9,839 nucleotides of DNA, taken from contig MHJB01000011.1 in NCBI GenBank assembly GCA_001817805.1, positions 27,091-36,929 of the forward strand. Reading direction: 5' to 3'. The notes below the pieces were generated by a model. The model did no database searches. It had not been told where the DNA came from and saw nothing but the letters and a program-made list of their open reading frames with translations. Positions 1 to 6,418 of the stretch are shown here, one piece after another (positions within the stretch are counted from its first letter, which is position 1; every line of letters starts with the position of its first letter). This stretch comes from Candidatus Colwellbacteria bacterium RIFCSPLOWO2_12_FULL_43_11. Lineage in GTDB: Bacteria > Patescibacteriota > Minisyncoccia > UBA6257 > Colwellbacteraceae. Position numbers and translations under genes: made by a program.

Positions 1-987
1 TATATATTCGCAAAAACCAATAAAGAAATCAATTACCGGATATATGAGGATGGACTGATAATTTTGGAAAAAGAGTTTAGTTCCCTAAAGAACGACTTTG
101 AATCAATTAAGGATTATTACGATAATAAACTCTCAAAGGCTCTTTCTTTGATTTTTAGTAAGGGTGCGCCTGTTCCGAAAGAACTGGCAAATATTAAGAC
201 TATTCTGCCATATATCGTTACCGTTACTGATGCTACAAAAAAGGAAGCGGAGAAGGTATTTAAAGATTTTTCCGAGGATGTATATTCTGTACTGTCTACC
301 AAAAAGATAGAAGTATATAGAAGCCCTGGGATAATCCTAATAAACAATTTAAAGGATGAAAATCTGACCAGAGGAATCATTGAATCACAAATATTTTTTA
401 GGGAGTTTAAGTCCCAACTTCACAGGTATCTGGCGATTCACCGAATACTATGGGAGAAAATCAAAACCATTAAGGAACGAGGCGAAATAAGGGGAACCGA
501 CATAGACTCATTAAGAAACGAGTTGTCTGTTTACCAAAAAACAATCAATCTAATCGGCGCAAGGATTGATCAAATGCCTGCCTATGTGAAGACACGACAG
601 AAAATTACCGATATAGAAAAAATTGATGACTATCTACAGCCATTATTTCAATTTAAGTTTGAGACGCTATTGGATACCCATGAATACATCAAGCATCTCT
701 GGGGGATGACTAAAAACTATCTTACTTCCGCTATAGAGATTTTTTCCGAACTCCAAGCAAAAAGCACAAAAAACACTATTTCGTCTTTGCAACTCATTAC
801 AACGATTGGGGTTGTAGCCGGAATTTTGGGCTATCTTGGCAAAGATACATTACCCAAGTTCACATCAATAGGGCTGATTTACTTTTCTTTATTGATGGCG
901 ATGACTTGGATTATCAATAGTATTGTTTCCAAGTTCTTCAAAAATAAAAAATACAATATTGAGGCGCAAGATATAAAAAAGATATAA
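1..987 (+). CDS. Unrecognised membrane protein with two C-terminal helices, 5' truncated by window edge
   Basis: The frame is open from base 1, so the gene very probably begins upstream; the TTG at 64 is only an internal candidate start. 328 residues are visible. Counted from window base 1, most of the protein is charged and helix-rich, probably cytoplasmic. Near the C-terminus come two hydrophobic segments (about residues 264-284 and 289-313) separated by a short loop containing GYLGKD, then a basic tail (FFKNKKYN). A long helical region leading into two terminal membrane helices is the topology of CorA-type ion transporters, but the CorA signature GMN after the first helix is absent, so this is only a topological resemblance. 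It could equally be another coiled-coil membrane protein. A terminator candidate lies about 80 bases after its stop, separating it from the division operon. Function unknown. Confidence 0.75.
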   Translation, partial: YIFAKTNKEINYRIYEDGLIILEKEFSSLKNDFESIKDYYDNKLSKALSLIFSKGAPVPKELANIKTILPYIVTVTDATKKEAEKVFKDFSEDVYSVLSTKKIEVYRSPGIILINNLKDENLTRGIIESQIFFREFKSQLHRYLAIHRILWEKIKTIKERGEIRGTDIDSLRNELSVYQKTINLIGARIDQMPAYVKTRQKITDIEKIDDYLQPLFQFKFETLLDTHEYIKHLWGMTKNYLTSAIEIFSELQAKSTKNTISSLQLITTIGVVAGILGYLGKDTLPKFTSIGLIYFSLLMAMTWIINSIVSKFFKNKKYNIEAQDIKKI

Positions 988-1060
988 ATTAACTGATATT
1001 CAATTCTTTGCAATTGTGAATAACTTTTAACCCAAACCAAATCTAGGCCTTTAAATCTAT

Positions 1061-1093
1061 ACGTTTTACCCCACTTCCAGGTGGGGTTTGCGT
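1061..1093 (+). terminator. Hairpin terminator candidate after the first gene
   Basis: ACCCCAC (1068-1074) pairs perfectly with GTGGGGT (1081-1087) around a 6-base loop. An outer ACG/CGT pairing (1061-1063 with 1091-1093) is also possible. The T-run after the stem is poor (TTGCGTTT), so termination strength is uncertain. The position, between an unrelated upstream gene and the mraZ operon, supports a boundary role. Confidence 0.5.
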
Positions 1094-1115
1094 TTGTGGA
1101 GTAGTGGCATATACT
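1088..1115 (+). promoter_or_regulatory. Candidate promoter for the mraZ operon
   Basis: A -10 hexamer TATACT (1110-1115, 5 of 6 to consensus) lies 16 bases downstream of a weak -35 TTGCGT (1088-1093). Transcription would start near 1122, immediately before the repeated GTGG operator, leaving a leader of about 65 bases. An alternative is a later start using GATAAC (1170-1175) inside the last repeat, which would give a nearly leaderless mraZ mRNA. Confidence 0.4.
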
Positions 1116-1123
1116 TAATGAGA

Positions 1124-1177
1124 AGTGGGGAAATGTGGATAAGTATGTGGATAACTACCCATTTCTGTGGATAACTA
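1124..1177 (+). promoter_or_regulatory. Probable MraZ operator: four phased GTGG repeats
   Basis: GTGG units begin at 1125 (AGTGGGGAA), 1135, 1147 and 1167. The last three are identical over TGTGGATAA, and the last two over 12 bases (TGTGGATAACTA). Spacings of 10, 12 and 20 bases put all units on roughly the same helix face. MraZ proteins are known to bind short tandem GTGG-type repeats upstream of their own gene, so autoregulation of the operon is the natural reading. TGTGGATAA is also the exact complement of the DnaA box TTATCCACA, so DnaA binding cannot be excluded from sequence. Confidence 0.65.
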
Positions 1178-1187
1178 AAAGAAACTA

Positions 1188-1619
1188 ATGTTTATCGGAG
1201 AATTCAGACATAATTTAGACGCTAAGGGCAGGATCGCGCTCCCGGCCAAATTCAGAGCCAAACTCTCTGGTGGGGCCATTATCACAAGGGGATTGGATCA
1301 CTGCCTTTTTGTTTTCACTGCCAAAGATTGGGAAGCTCTAGCCCAGAAACTTGTTGCCTTACCTTTGGCTCAGGCTAACTCCCGTGCCTTCGTTCGTTTG
1401 ATGCTATCGGGAGCAACTGACGTTGAATTGGATTCGCAGGGAAGAATCTTAATTCCTGATTATTTGAGAAAATATGCCGGTTTGGGGAAAGATGCAATTG
1501 TAGCCGGACTTTATAACCGAATGGAAGTCTGGGATACGAAAGTATGGAGTGAGTATAAAGCGAAGACAGAAAGTCAGTCAGAGGAGATTGCAGAAAAGTT
1601 AGGGGAGTTGGGTATCTGA
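1188..1619 (+). CDS. mraZ: Transcriptional regulator MraZ
   Basis: DNA-binding regulator of the division and cell-wall cluster. The 143-residue length is normal for the family. It shows the two tandem SpoVT/AbrB-like halves, each with the signature DxxGR: DAKGRIALPAKFR at residues 11-23 and DSQGRILIPDYLR at 82-94. In characterised bacteria MraZ forms a ring-shaped oligomer that binds repeats upstream of its own gene; matching GTGG repeats are present at 1124-1177. The start ATG opens with MFIGEFRHNLD, the usual family N-terminus, so the start is secure despite no Shine-Dalgarno site. Its TGA stop overlaps the rsmH start by one base (ATGA-type junction), implying translational coupling. First gene of the operon, as usual for mraZ. 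Confidence 0.97.
   Translation: MFIGEFRHNLDAKGRIALPAKFRAKLSGGAIITRGLDHCLFVFTAKDWEALAQKLVALPLAQANSRAFVRLMLSGATDVELDSQGRILIPDYLRKYAGLGKDAIVAGLYNRMEVWDTKVWSEYKAKTESQSEEIAEKLGELGI
1601..1607 (+). promoter_or_regulatory. Shine-Dalgarno candidate for rsmH
   Basis: AGGGGAG, containing GGAG, lies 11 bases before the rsmH ATG, within the 3' end of mraZ. It is the only recognisable Shine-Dalgarno-like sequence before any gene start in the window. It lies in coding sequence and spacing is a little long, so it may be incidental. Confidence 0.35.
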
Positions 1620-2512
1620 TGAGCCATACGCCCGTTCTTTTAAATAAGGTTTTAGAAGTATTGTCGCCGGAACCAGGAAGTTTTGTTATAGACGGAACGG
1701 TAGACGGCGGGGGGCACGCGGAAAAAATCATAAAGGCTATAGGACCTAAGGGAACTTTTCTTGGTTTGGATTTGGACAACGAGTTACTGGAAAAAACTCG
1801 TGCGAGATTCAAAGAGGCCAAGGCAAAAGTGATTCTTATAAATGACAACTACGCCAATCTACCTAATATCTTAAAAGATAGACATTTAGGTAAGGCCAAC
1901 GGTTTGTTATTGGATTTAGGATTCTCTTCCGAGCAGTTAGAGGACAGTGGCCGGGGCTTTAGCTTTACCAGAAATGAGCCGCTCTTGATGAATTATAAAA
2001 GTAGCGGGGTAACGGCAGCTGAAGTGGTGAACGGCTTGGAAGAAAAGAAGCTGGCTGAAATATTTTGGCTTTACGGAGAAGAGAGATTCTCCAGGCAAAT
2101 TGCCAAGCATATTATCGAAGCCAGACGGCATAAAAAGATTATTACTACTTTCGACCTGGTAGAAATAATAAAGAACGCCGTGCCCAAATTTTATGAGCAT
2201 GGGCGGCTTCATCCGGCTACAAGGGTTTTCCAGGCTTTGCGTATTTATGTAAATCAAGAACTCAGTAACCTGGAAGAAATTTTAAAAAACTTAACCAATA
2301 TTCTAAAGCCGGATGCCGTAGTCGCTATAATCTCTTTCCATTCCCTGGAAGATCGTTTGGTTAAAAATTATTTTAAAGAAATGGATAAGGAGGGAACCAT
2401 AAAAATTATCACCAAGAAACCGATAGTTGCCGGGGTAGATGAAGTAAGGCTAAATCCCAGAAGCCGCTCTGCCAAACTTCGGGCGGGGATAATAAAAATA
2501 CACAAATACTAA
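1619..2512 (+). CDS. rsmH: 16S rRNA (cytosine1402-N4)-methyltransferase RsmH (MraW)
   Basis: Transfers a methyl group from S-adenosylmethionine to N4 of C1402 in 16S rRNA, tuning the ribosomal P site. At 297 residues it is close to the usual family length. Visible motifs are the N-terminal HTPVLL (3-8), the SAM-binding loop DGTVDGGGH (25-33), acidic D51/D53 at the end of strand 2, LLLDLGFSS (96-104), RGFSF (112-116), HPATRVFQALRI (198-209), ISFHSLEDR (238-246) and the C-terminal NPRSRSAKLR (279-288). One departure is that the usual PLDMRMD after RGFSF reads PLLMNYK (121-127), losing the Asp and Arg. The start overlaps the mraZ stop by one base; the downstream ftsL-like gene starts one base after the TAA. 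Identification is firm; the motif change is a lineage trait or a tuned active site. Confidence 0.96.
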   Translation: MSHTPVLLNKVLEVLSPEPGSFVIDGTVDGGGHAEKIIKAIGPKGTFLGLDLDNELLEKTRARFKEAKAKVILINDNYANLPNILKDRHLGKANGLLLDLGFSSEQLEDSGRGFSFTRNEPLLMNYKSSGVTAAEVVNGLEEKKLAEIFWLYGEERFSRQIAKHIIEARRHKKIITTFDLVEIIKNAVPKFYEHGRLHPATRVFQALRIYVNQELSNLEEILKNLTNILKPDAVVAIISFHSLEDRLVKNYFKEMDKEGTIKIITKKPIVAGVDEVRLNPRSRSAKLRAGIIKIHKY

Positions 2513-2513
2513 A

Positions 2514-2807
2514 ATGACAGTCATACAACCGAATAAAATTAAAAGTTTAACTCACCTAATATTTATCTTCGGTTTTATTCTGGTCTTTATGGCTTCTCTA
2601 TCCGTGGTCTTCTATTCCAGGACCGTGAGCTTGAGACACGATATGGCGACAGCTCAAAAAGAGATAGATGACATGAAGGTCAAAAATGCCGAACTCAAGA
2701 ACTCTTTTTATTCTTTGGTTGATTCGGGTGAACTGGAGAAATTAGCGACTGAAAAGGGCTTAATTAATGATAAAAATCCACAATGGGAGTTCGCCTCACA
2801 GTACTAG
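2514..2807 (+). CDS. ftsL: FtsL/DivIC-like bitopic division protein
   Basis: Small 97-residue protein with a short cytoplasmic N-terminus, one membrane helix (about residues 13-34) and an extracytoplasmic coiled coil (about 37-66). It then has the segment LEKLATEKGLI (74-84), which resembles the end of FtsL/DivIC/septum-formation-initiator proteins. Such proteins form a complex with FtsB and the septal synthase FtsW/FtsI and activate it during constriction. FtsL sequences diverge so fast that the assignment rests on topology, size and position between rsmH and ftsI, the classical place for ftsL. Its 3' end overlaps ftsI by 25 bases in another frame, suggesting coupled synthesis of the two partners. 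No Shine-Dalgarno site is visible. Confidence 0.8.
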   Translation: MTVIQPNKIKSLTHLIFIFGFILVFMASLSVVFYSRTVSLRHDMATAQKEIDDMKVKNAELKNSFYSLVDSGELEKLATEKGLINDKNPQWEFASQY

Positions 2808-4402
2808 TTGGGCTCGTGAGCCTGCTTTATGGGGCATTAGTTTTCAAGCTTTACGACGTTCAGGTCCAAAATGGAGAAGCTTATAAAGCCCAAGCTTTTT
2901 CCCAGCATGTTTTAGCAGGACTCTTAGACCCCGTGAGGGGGAATATTTATTTTACCGATAGAAGCGGCAATTCTATCCCGGCTGCCATCAGTAAGGAGTA
3001 TCCGACTATTTACGTTAATCCCAAAGAAGTCGGAGATGATAAGCCAAGGGTTGTAGAAATTTTGAATGCCTTAGGAGTAATAGAAGAAGATGAGATTGAA
3101 TTCATCCTGGCTAAGAAAAACGATTTATATGAGTCAATAGTTAAACGGGCAACCGACGAACAGGTTAGTATGGTCACCGAAAGTAATATAAAAGCTGTGG
3201 ATGTAGATTATAAACGTTCCCGTCTTTACCCCCTGGCGACAATCGCTTCTCATATTTTGGGTTTTGTATCGGCCGATGAAGATGTTGGCGGGGCTTACGG
3301 GATTGAATCGGAATATCAGGATAGATTGAGGGGTCAGACGGGAGTTTCAAGCGGAGATAAAGTAGTAAGCCGGGCCGAAACGGGCAAGGACCTGGATTTA
3401 ACGATTGATTTAAATATCCAGCGGGAAGCGGAAAAAATACTGGGCAACTTAGTTGAAAAGTATAAAGCGGAACAAGGTTTGGTTATAGTTCAAAATCCCA
3501 AGACCGGTGCTATTCTTACTATGGCTGCTACTCCAAATTTCGACCCCAATACTTATAACGAATTCAGTATAAGCACTTTCTTAAATCCGAATGTGGAATC
3601 TGTTTACGAGCCGGGATCAATTTTTAAAATGATAACTATGGCCTCTGCCTTGGACGCCGGTAAAATTACGCCGGAGACAACCTACAACGACACGGGCAGT
3701 CTTGTTTTAAACGGCAAAACCATAAGAAATTGGGACCTGAAGGCTCACGGAGTTATGACTATGACTCAAGTCATAGAAAAATCATTAAACACCGGAGCGG
3801 CTTTTGCCGAGCGTGCCTTAGGCCCTGAAGATTTTTATGATTACTTGGTTAAATTTGGCCTCAAAGACAAAACCGGTATTGATCTACCCGGAGAAGTGGT
3901 TGGTAGTTTAAGGCCGCTAGAAGTCGATAAAAGAGATGTAAACTTTGCCACCGCTTCTTTCGGGCAGGGCATTTCCGTTACTCCCATTGGATTATTAAGG
4001 GCGATGTCTGCCATCGCTAATCATGGGGTTATGATGAAGCCTTATTTAAATGCGGAGAAAGACCCCGAAGAGGTAGGGCGGATAATTTCTGAAGATGCTA
4101 GCCGTAAAACGGTTGGTATGATGGTTAATGCGGTGAATATTGCCCAGATAGCTAAAATTCAAAATTATAACGTAGCCGGTAAGACTGGGACTGCTCAAAT
4201 ACCCGCCCGGGGCGGTTATACTGATGACGTGATTAATACTTATGTGGGCTTTGCCCCGGCTTACAATCCTAAATTTATAATTCTTATCAGGATGGATAAG
4301 CCGGCTGGAGCTCCCTTAGCCGGACTTACAGTTGTGCCGGCCTTTCGTGATTTAGCTCAGTTTATTTTAAACTACTATAACGTACCACCCGATAATTTAT
4401 AA
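2783..4402 (+). CDS. ftsI: Septal peptidoglycan transpeptidase FtsI (class B penicillin-binding protein)
   Basis: Crosslinks peptidoglycan at the septum with FtsW. The 539 residues comprise an N-terminal membrane anchor (about 4-24), the class B N-terminal domain with the RG motif DPVRGNIY (49-56), and the transpeptidase domain. All three catalytic motifs are intact: SIFK (nucleophile Ser279, Lys282) after YEPG, SLN (334-336) and KTGT (467-470). The conserved SFGQGISVTP (392-401) is also present. There is no C-terminal PASTA domain. ATG at 2783 lies inside ftsL and directly precedes the membrane anchor, so it is preferred. The stop TAA overlaps the next start (TAATG). A beta-lactam target, implying the cell makes crosslinked peptidoglycan. 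FtsI rather than elongation PBP2 is favoured by the mraZ-rsmH-ftsL context. Confidence 0.93.
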   Translation: MGVRLTVLVGLVSLLYGALVFKLYDVQVQNGEAYKAQAFSQHVLAGLLDPVRGNIYFTDRSGNSIPAAISKEYPTIYVNPKEVGDDKPRVVEILNALGVIEEDEIEFILAKKNDLYESIVKRATDEQVSMVTESNIKAVDVDYKRSRLYPLATIASHILGFVSADEDVGGAYGIESEYQDRLRGQTGVSSGDKVVSRAETGKDLDLTIDLNIQREAEKILGNLVEKYKAEQGLVIVQNPKTGAILTMAATPNFDPNTYNEFSISTFLNPNVESVYEPGSIFKMITMASALDAGKITPETTYNDTGSLVLNGKTIRNWDLKAHGVMTMTQVIEKSLNTGAAFAERALGPEDFYDYLVKFGLKDKTGIDLPGEVVGSLRPLEVDKRDVNFATASFGQGISVTPIGLLRAMSAIANHGVMMKPYLNAEKDPEEVGRIISEDASRKTVGMMVNAVNIAQIAKIQNYNVAGKTGTAQIPARGGYTDDVINTYVGFAPAYNPKFIILIRMDKPAGAPLAGLTVVPAFRDLAQFILNYYNVPPDNL

Positions 4403-5688
4403 TGAGACAATTAGTTATCAAAAAACTTGAGGTCCTATTAAAGCTCCTGGCTCGATTGACCCTAAGAAAATATAAACCATTTGTAATAGGCGTAACCGGG
4501 AGCGTTGGTAAGACTTCCGCCAAAAGCGCCATCTTCACTGTTTTAAAAACAACCGTAACTACTCGTATGGCGGGAGGAAACTTAAATAACGAATTGGGTA
4601 TGCCTTTGGCTATTTTGGGAGATTACGAGACTTCCGGTGGGCCTCTTTTTTGGCTGAGGGTAATATTAAAATCTTTTCGGGCTTTAGTTTGGAAAAGTAA
4701 CTACCCTAAAGTTTTAGTCCTAGAGTATGCGGCAGATCGTCCAGGGGATATGGACTATCTTTTAAGCATTGTTAAACCCAATGTGGCTATAGTAACAGCG
4801 GTGGGTAATTTGCCGGTTCATGTGGAATTTTACAGCGGTCCGGAGGCTGTTGCTAAAGAAAAATCAAAACTGGTCAAATCTTTAGCTGTTGATGGCGTTG
4901 CCGTATTGAATATTGATGACCCCTTCGTTTCTGAGATGAAAAGTTTATCTAAGGGTAAAATTATGACTTACGGCTTTAGCGACGGGGCTAATCTGAAAAT
5001 CACTAATTTTATCAACAGGAGTGAATTCGGCAAACCTCTGGGAATTTCCTTCAAACTGGAAACACCGGATAACTTTGTGCCGGTTAAAATAGAAGAAATC
5101 TTCGGTAAGTCTCAGGCTTACGCGGCAGCCTCTGCTGCTGCTTGCGGTTTGATTAAGGGGATAAATTTGGTTAAAATCTCGGAAGCTCTTGGACAATATA
5201 AAGGCGAGCCTGGTAGGTGTAAGCTTGTTAACGGGGTTAAAAACACATCTATAATAGATGATACTTATAACTCATCTCCACTGGCCACTGAAGCAGCTTT
5301 GGAAATTATGCGAGATCTCTCTGCCCCGAGAAAAGTTGCCGTCTTGGGCGATATGGCGGAACTTGGTAAATATTCCACTTACGCTCACGAAGAAATCGGC
5401 CGGCAGATTCCGGGAACAGCTAACGTGCTAATAACAGTAGGTGATAAAGCTAAGTTCATTGCCGAAGGAGCAATGAAGGCAGGTTTCACTAAAAAGAATA
5501 TTTATAGTTTAAGCGACGCGGAGGAAGCTAAAAACAAAATCCAGGATATATTAGAGAGCCGCGACTTAGTGCTCGTTAAAGGTTCGCAGTCTATGAGAAT
5601 GGAGAAAATTGTTTTGGAGATCATGGCCGAGCCCGACAAAGCGAGCGGTCTTCTCGTGAGACAATATGGTAAGTGGCTTAAAAGTTAA
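4402..5688 (+). CDS. murF: MurF-like Mur ligase lacking the canonical N-terminal domain
   Basis: ATP-dependent ligase expected to add D-Ala-D-Ala to the UDP-MurNAc-tripeptide. Seen in order: a short basic/hydrophobic N-terminal helix, the P-loop GVTGSVGKTS (30-39), GNLNNELGMPLAIL (59-72), LEYAADRPGD (108-116), the His/Lys region around 138-157 (PVHVEFYSGPEAVAKEK), GEPGRCKLVNG (268-278), DDTYNSSP (286-293), VLGDMAELG (314-322) and VKGSQSMRMEKIV (392-404). The last four are typical of MurF over MurE, C or D. Two oddities stand out. The P-loop lies about 30 residues from the start instead of roughly 100, so the UDP-sugar-binding domain is missing. There is also an added hydrophobic/basic stretch at about 80-101. 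The start overlaps ftsI by one base. MurF is the best call; an unusual Mur ligase with altered substrate recognition is the alternative. Confidence 0.85.
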   Translation: MRQLVIKKLEVLLKLLARLTLRKYKPFVIGVTGSVGKTSAKSAIFTVLKTTVTTRMAGGNLNNELGMPLAILGDYETSGGPLFWLRVILKSFRALVWKSNYPKVLVLEYAADRPGDMDYLLSIVKPNVAIVTAVGNLPVHVEFYSGPEAVAKEKSKLVKSLAVDGVAVLNIDDPFVSEMKSLSKGKIMTYGFSDGANLKITNFINRSEFGKPLGISFKLETPDNFVPVKIEEIFGKSQAYAAASAAACGLIKGINLVKISEALGQYKGEPGRCKLVNGVKNTSIIDDTYNSSPLATEAALEIMRDLSAPRKVAVLGDMAELGKYSTYAHEEIGRQIPGTANVLITVGDKAKFIAEGAMKAGFTKKNIYSLSDAEEAKNKIQDILESRDLVLVKGSQSMRMEKIVLEIMAEPDKASGLLVRQYGKWLKS

Positions 5689-5689
5689 T

Positions 5690-5761
5690 GGCCTCATCGT
5701 CTAACGGCTAGGACGTAACCTTCTCAAGGTTAAAATCGGAGTTCGATTCTCCGTGGGGCTG
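5690..5761 (+). tRNA. tRNA-Glu (anticodon CUC)
   Basis: A full cloverleaf folds. The acceptor stem is GGCCTCA (5690-5696) with TGGGGCT (5754-5760), including G-U pairs at the first and fifth positions. The D arm is GTCT...GGAC with GG in the loop. The anticodon stem TAACC/GGTTA is perfect and closes loop TTCTCAA (5721-5727), giving anticodon CTC (5723-5725). A 4-base variable region precedes T stem CGGAG/CTCCG around TTCGATT. The discriminator is G5761 and the following bases are CAT, so CCA is not encoded and must be added. The D-arm sequence and G discriminator are typical of tRNA-Glu. It begins one base after the Mur ligase stop, so it is probably cut out of the operon transcript. Confidence 0.95.
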
Positions 5762-5769
5762 CATTACTT

Positions 5770-6090
5770 ATGTTTAAGGTTAATATCATTTTCGGTCTAA
5801 GTTTACTGCTGGCTCTTTTAGGGGCTCTTATTAGTTTCACCGGTCTATACGGCGTAGACGGGCCTTTTATTATCCACTTCAATAGTTTGGGGATGGCTGA
5901 CCTTATCGGCGGGAGGGAATTTCTAAATAATGTTATTTTCATAGGCCTGACAATTCTCATTGTCAACTTCGTTCTGGCCCGGCGCCTTTACGGTAAGCAT
6001 GCCACGTTAGCCTATATTCTTTCTTGGGGCTCTCTTTTTGTAAGCCTATCGGTACTACTCACGGCTTACTTGATTTCAAGAGTCAATTAG
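5770..6090 (+). CDS. Small three-helix membrane protein of unknown function
   Basis: This 106-residue hydrophobic protein has helices at about residues 5-27, 54-72 and 79-101. Between helices 1 and 2 lies GPFIIHFNSLGMADLIGG (31-48). Its P-x-x-H-F-N-x-x-G-x-x-D pattern recalls the loop of DUF1648/SdpI-type membrane proteins (roughly P-x-H-F-N-x-x-G-x-x-D). Similar short proteins with such a loop are, to my recollection, common hypotheticals in Patescibacteria; I cannot verify that here. The ATG follows the tRNA by 8 bases with no Shine-Dalgarno site, so processing of the tRNA 3' end would leave an mRNA with a very short leader. It ends 16 bases before rplU. The gene is likely real from its uninterrupted membrane topology and tight packing; its function is not known. 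Confidence 0.75.
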   Translation: MFKVNIIFGLSLLLALLGALISFTGLYGVDGPFIIHFNSLGMADLIGGREFLNNVIFIGLTILIVNFVLARRLYGKHATLAYILSWGSLFVSLSVLLTAYLISRVN

Positions 6091-6101
6091 TTTAGTATAA
6101 A
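6070..6101 (+). promoter_or_regulatory. Candidate rplU promoter, nearly leaderless
   Basis: TTGATT (6070-6075) is followed after 17 bases by TAGTAT (6093-6098), and TATAAA overlaps it at 6096-6101. Either -10 element would start transcription within a few bases of the rplU ATG at 6107, and no Shine-Dalgarno site is present. The promoter overlaps the 3' end of the upstream membrane-protein gene. Hexamer matches are moderate. Confidence 0.4.
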
Positions 6102-6106
6102 CCCCG

Positions 6107-6418
6107 ATGTTTGCAGTGATTGAGACTGGCGGAAAGCAATATAAAGTTTCTGCCGGTGATAAAATTAAAGTTGAAAAATTGGAAGCCGAAGCCGGCGCCA
6201 GTTTCGTTTTTGATAAGGTATTATTGGTAGGCGATGAAAATAGTATTAAGCTTGGCCGACCATATTTAAGTGGAGCTAAAGTTGAAGCGAAAATAATAAA
6301 AAACGCCCGTGATCGCAAGAAAATTGTTTTTAAATATCACTCCAAAACAAGATATAGAAAAAAGAAAGGACACAGGCAACACTTCACTGAAGCGGAAATA
6401 ACTAAAATAAGCGGCTAA
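6107..6418 (+). CDS. rplU: 50S ribosomal protein L21 (bL21)
   Basis: Component of the large ribosomal subunit that binds 23S rRNA. The 103 residues are the standard length. The N-terminus MFAVIETGGKQYKVSAGD (1-18) and the basic C-terminal signature FKYHSKTRYRKKKGHRQHFT (75-94) are diagnostic. The protein ends in EITKISG with its stop lying inside a perfect palindrome that forms the terminator. The partner gene rpmA (bL27), which usually follows rplU, is not here; instead a small antisense reading frame and then cysS follow. The start is fixed by the family N-terminus; a promoter-like sequence almost abuts it. Confidence 0.98.
   Translation: MFAVIETGGKQYKVSAGDKIKVEKLEAEAGASFVFDKVLLVGDENSIKLGRPYLSGAKVEAKIIKNARDRKKIVFKYHSKTRYRKKKGHRQHFTEAEITKISG

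Noticed and set aside
1124..1177. Replication origin suggested by three perfect DnaA boxes
   Set aside because: No dnaA, dnaN, AT-rich unwinding region or strand switch nearby; placement upstream of mraZ fits an MraZ operator better.
1134..1177. CRISPR-like short repeats
   Set aside because: Repeat units are only 9-12 bases with 3-11-base gaps; far too short for a CRISPR array and well explained as an operator.
1617..1619. Recoded TGA (Gly), as in some CPR lineages
   Set aside because: TGA falls at the family-expected end of mraZ and no gene needs a TGA to be read through.
1375..1848. 157-codon open frame on the minus strand across mraZ and rsmH
   Set aside because: It lies opposite two unmistakable genes, crosses their junction and shows no domain or initiation signal; it is a shadow of strong plus-strand coding.
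4402..5688. Assignment of the Mur ligase as MurE or a MurT/cyanophycin-type enzyme
   Set aside because: DDTYN-SP, VLGDMAELG and VKGS-SMRMEK are the MurF pattern; kept only as an alternative because of the missing first domain.
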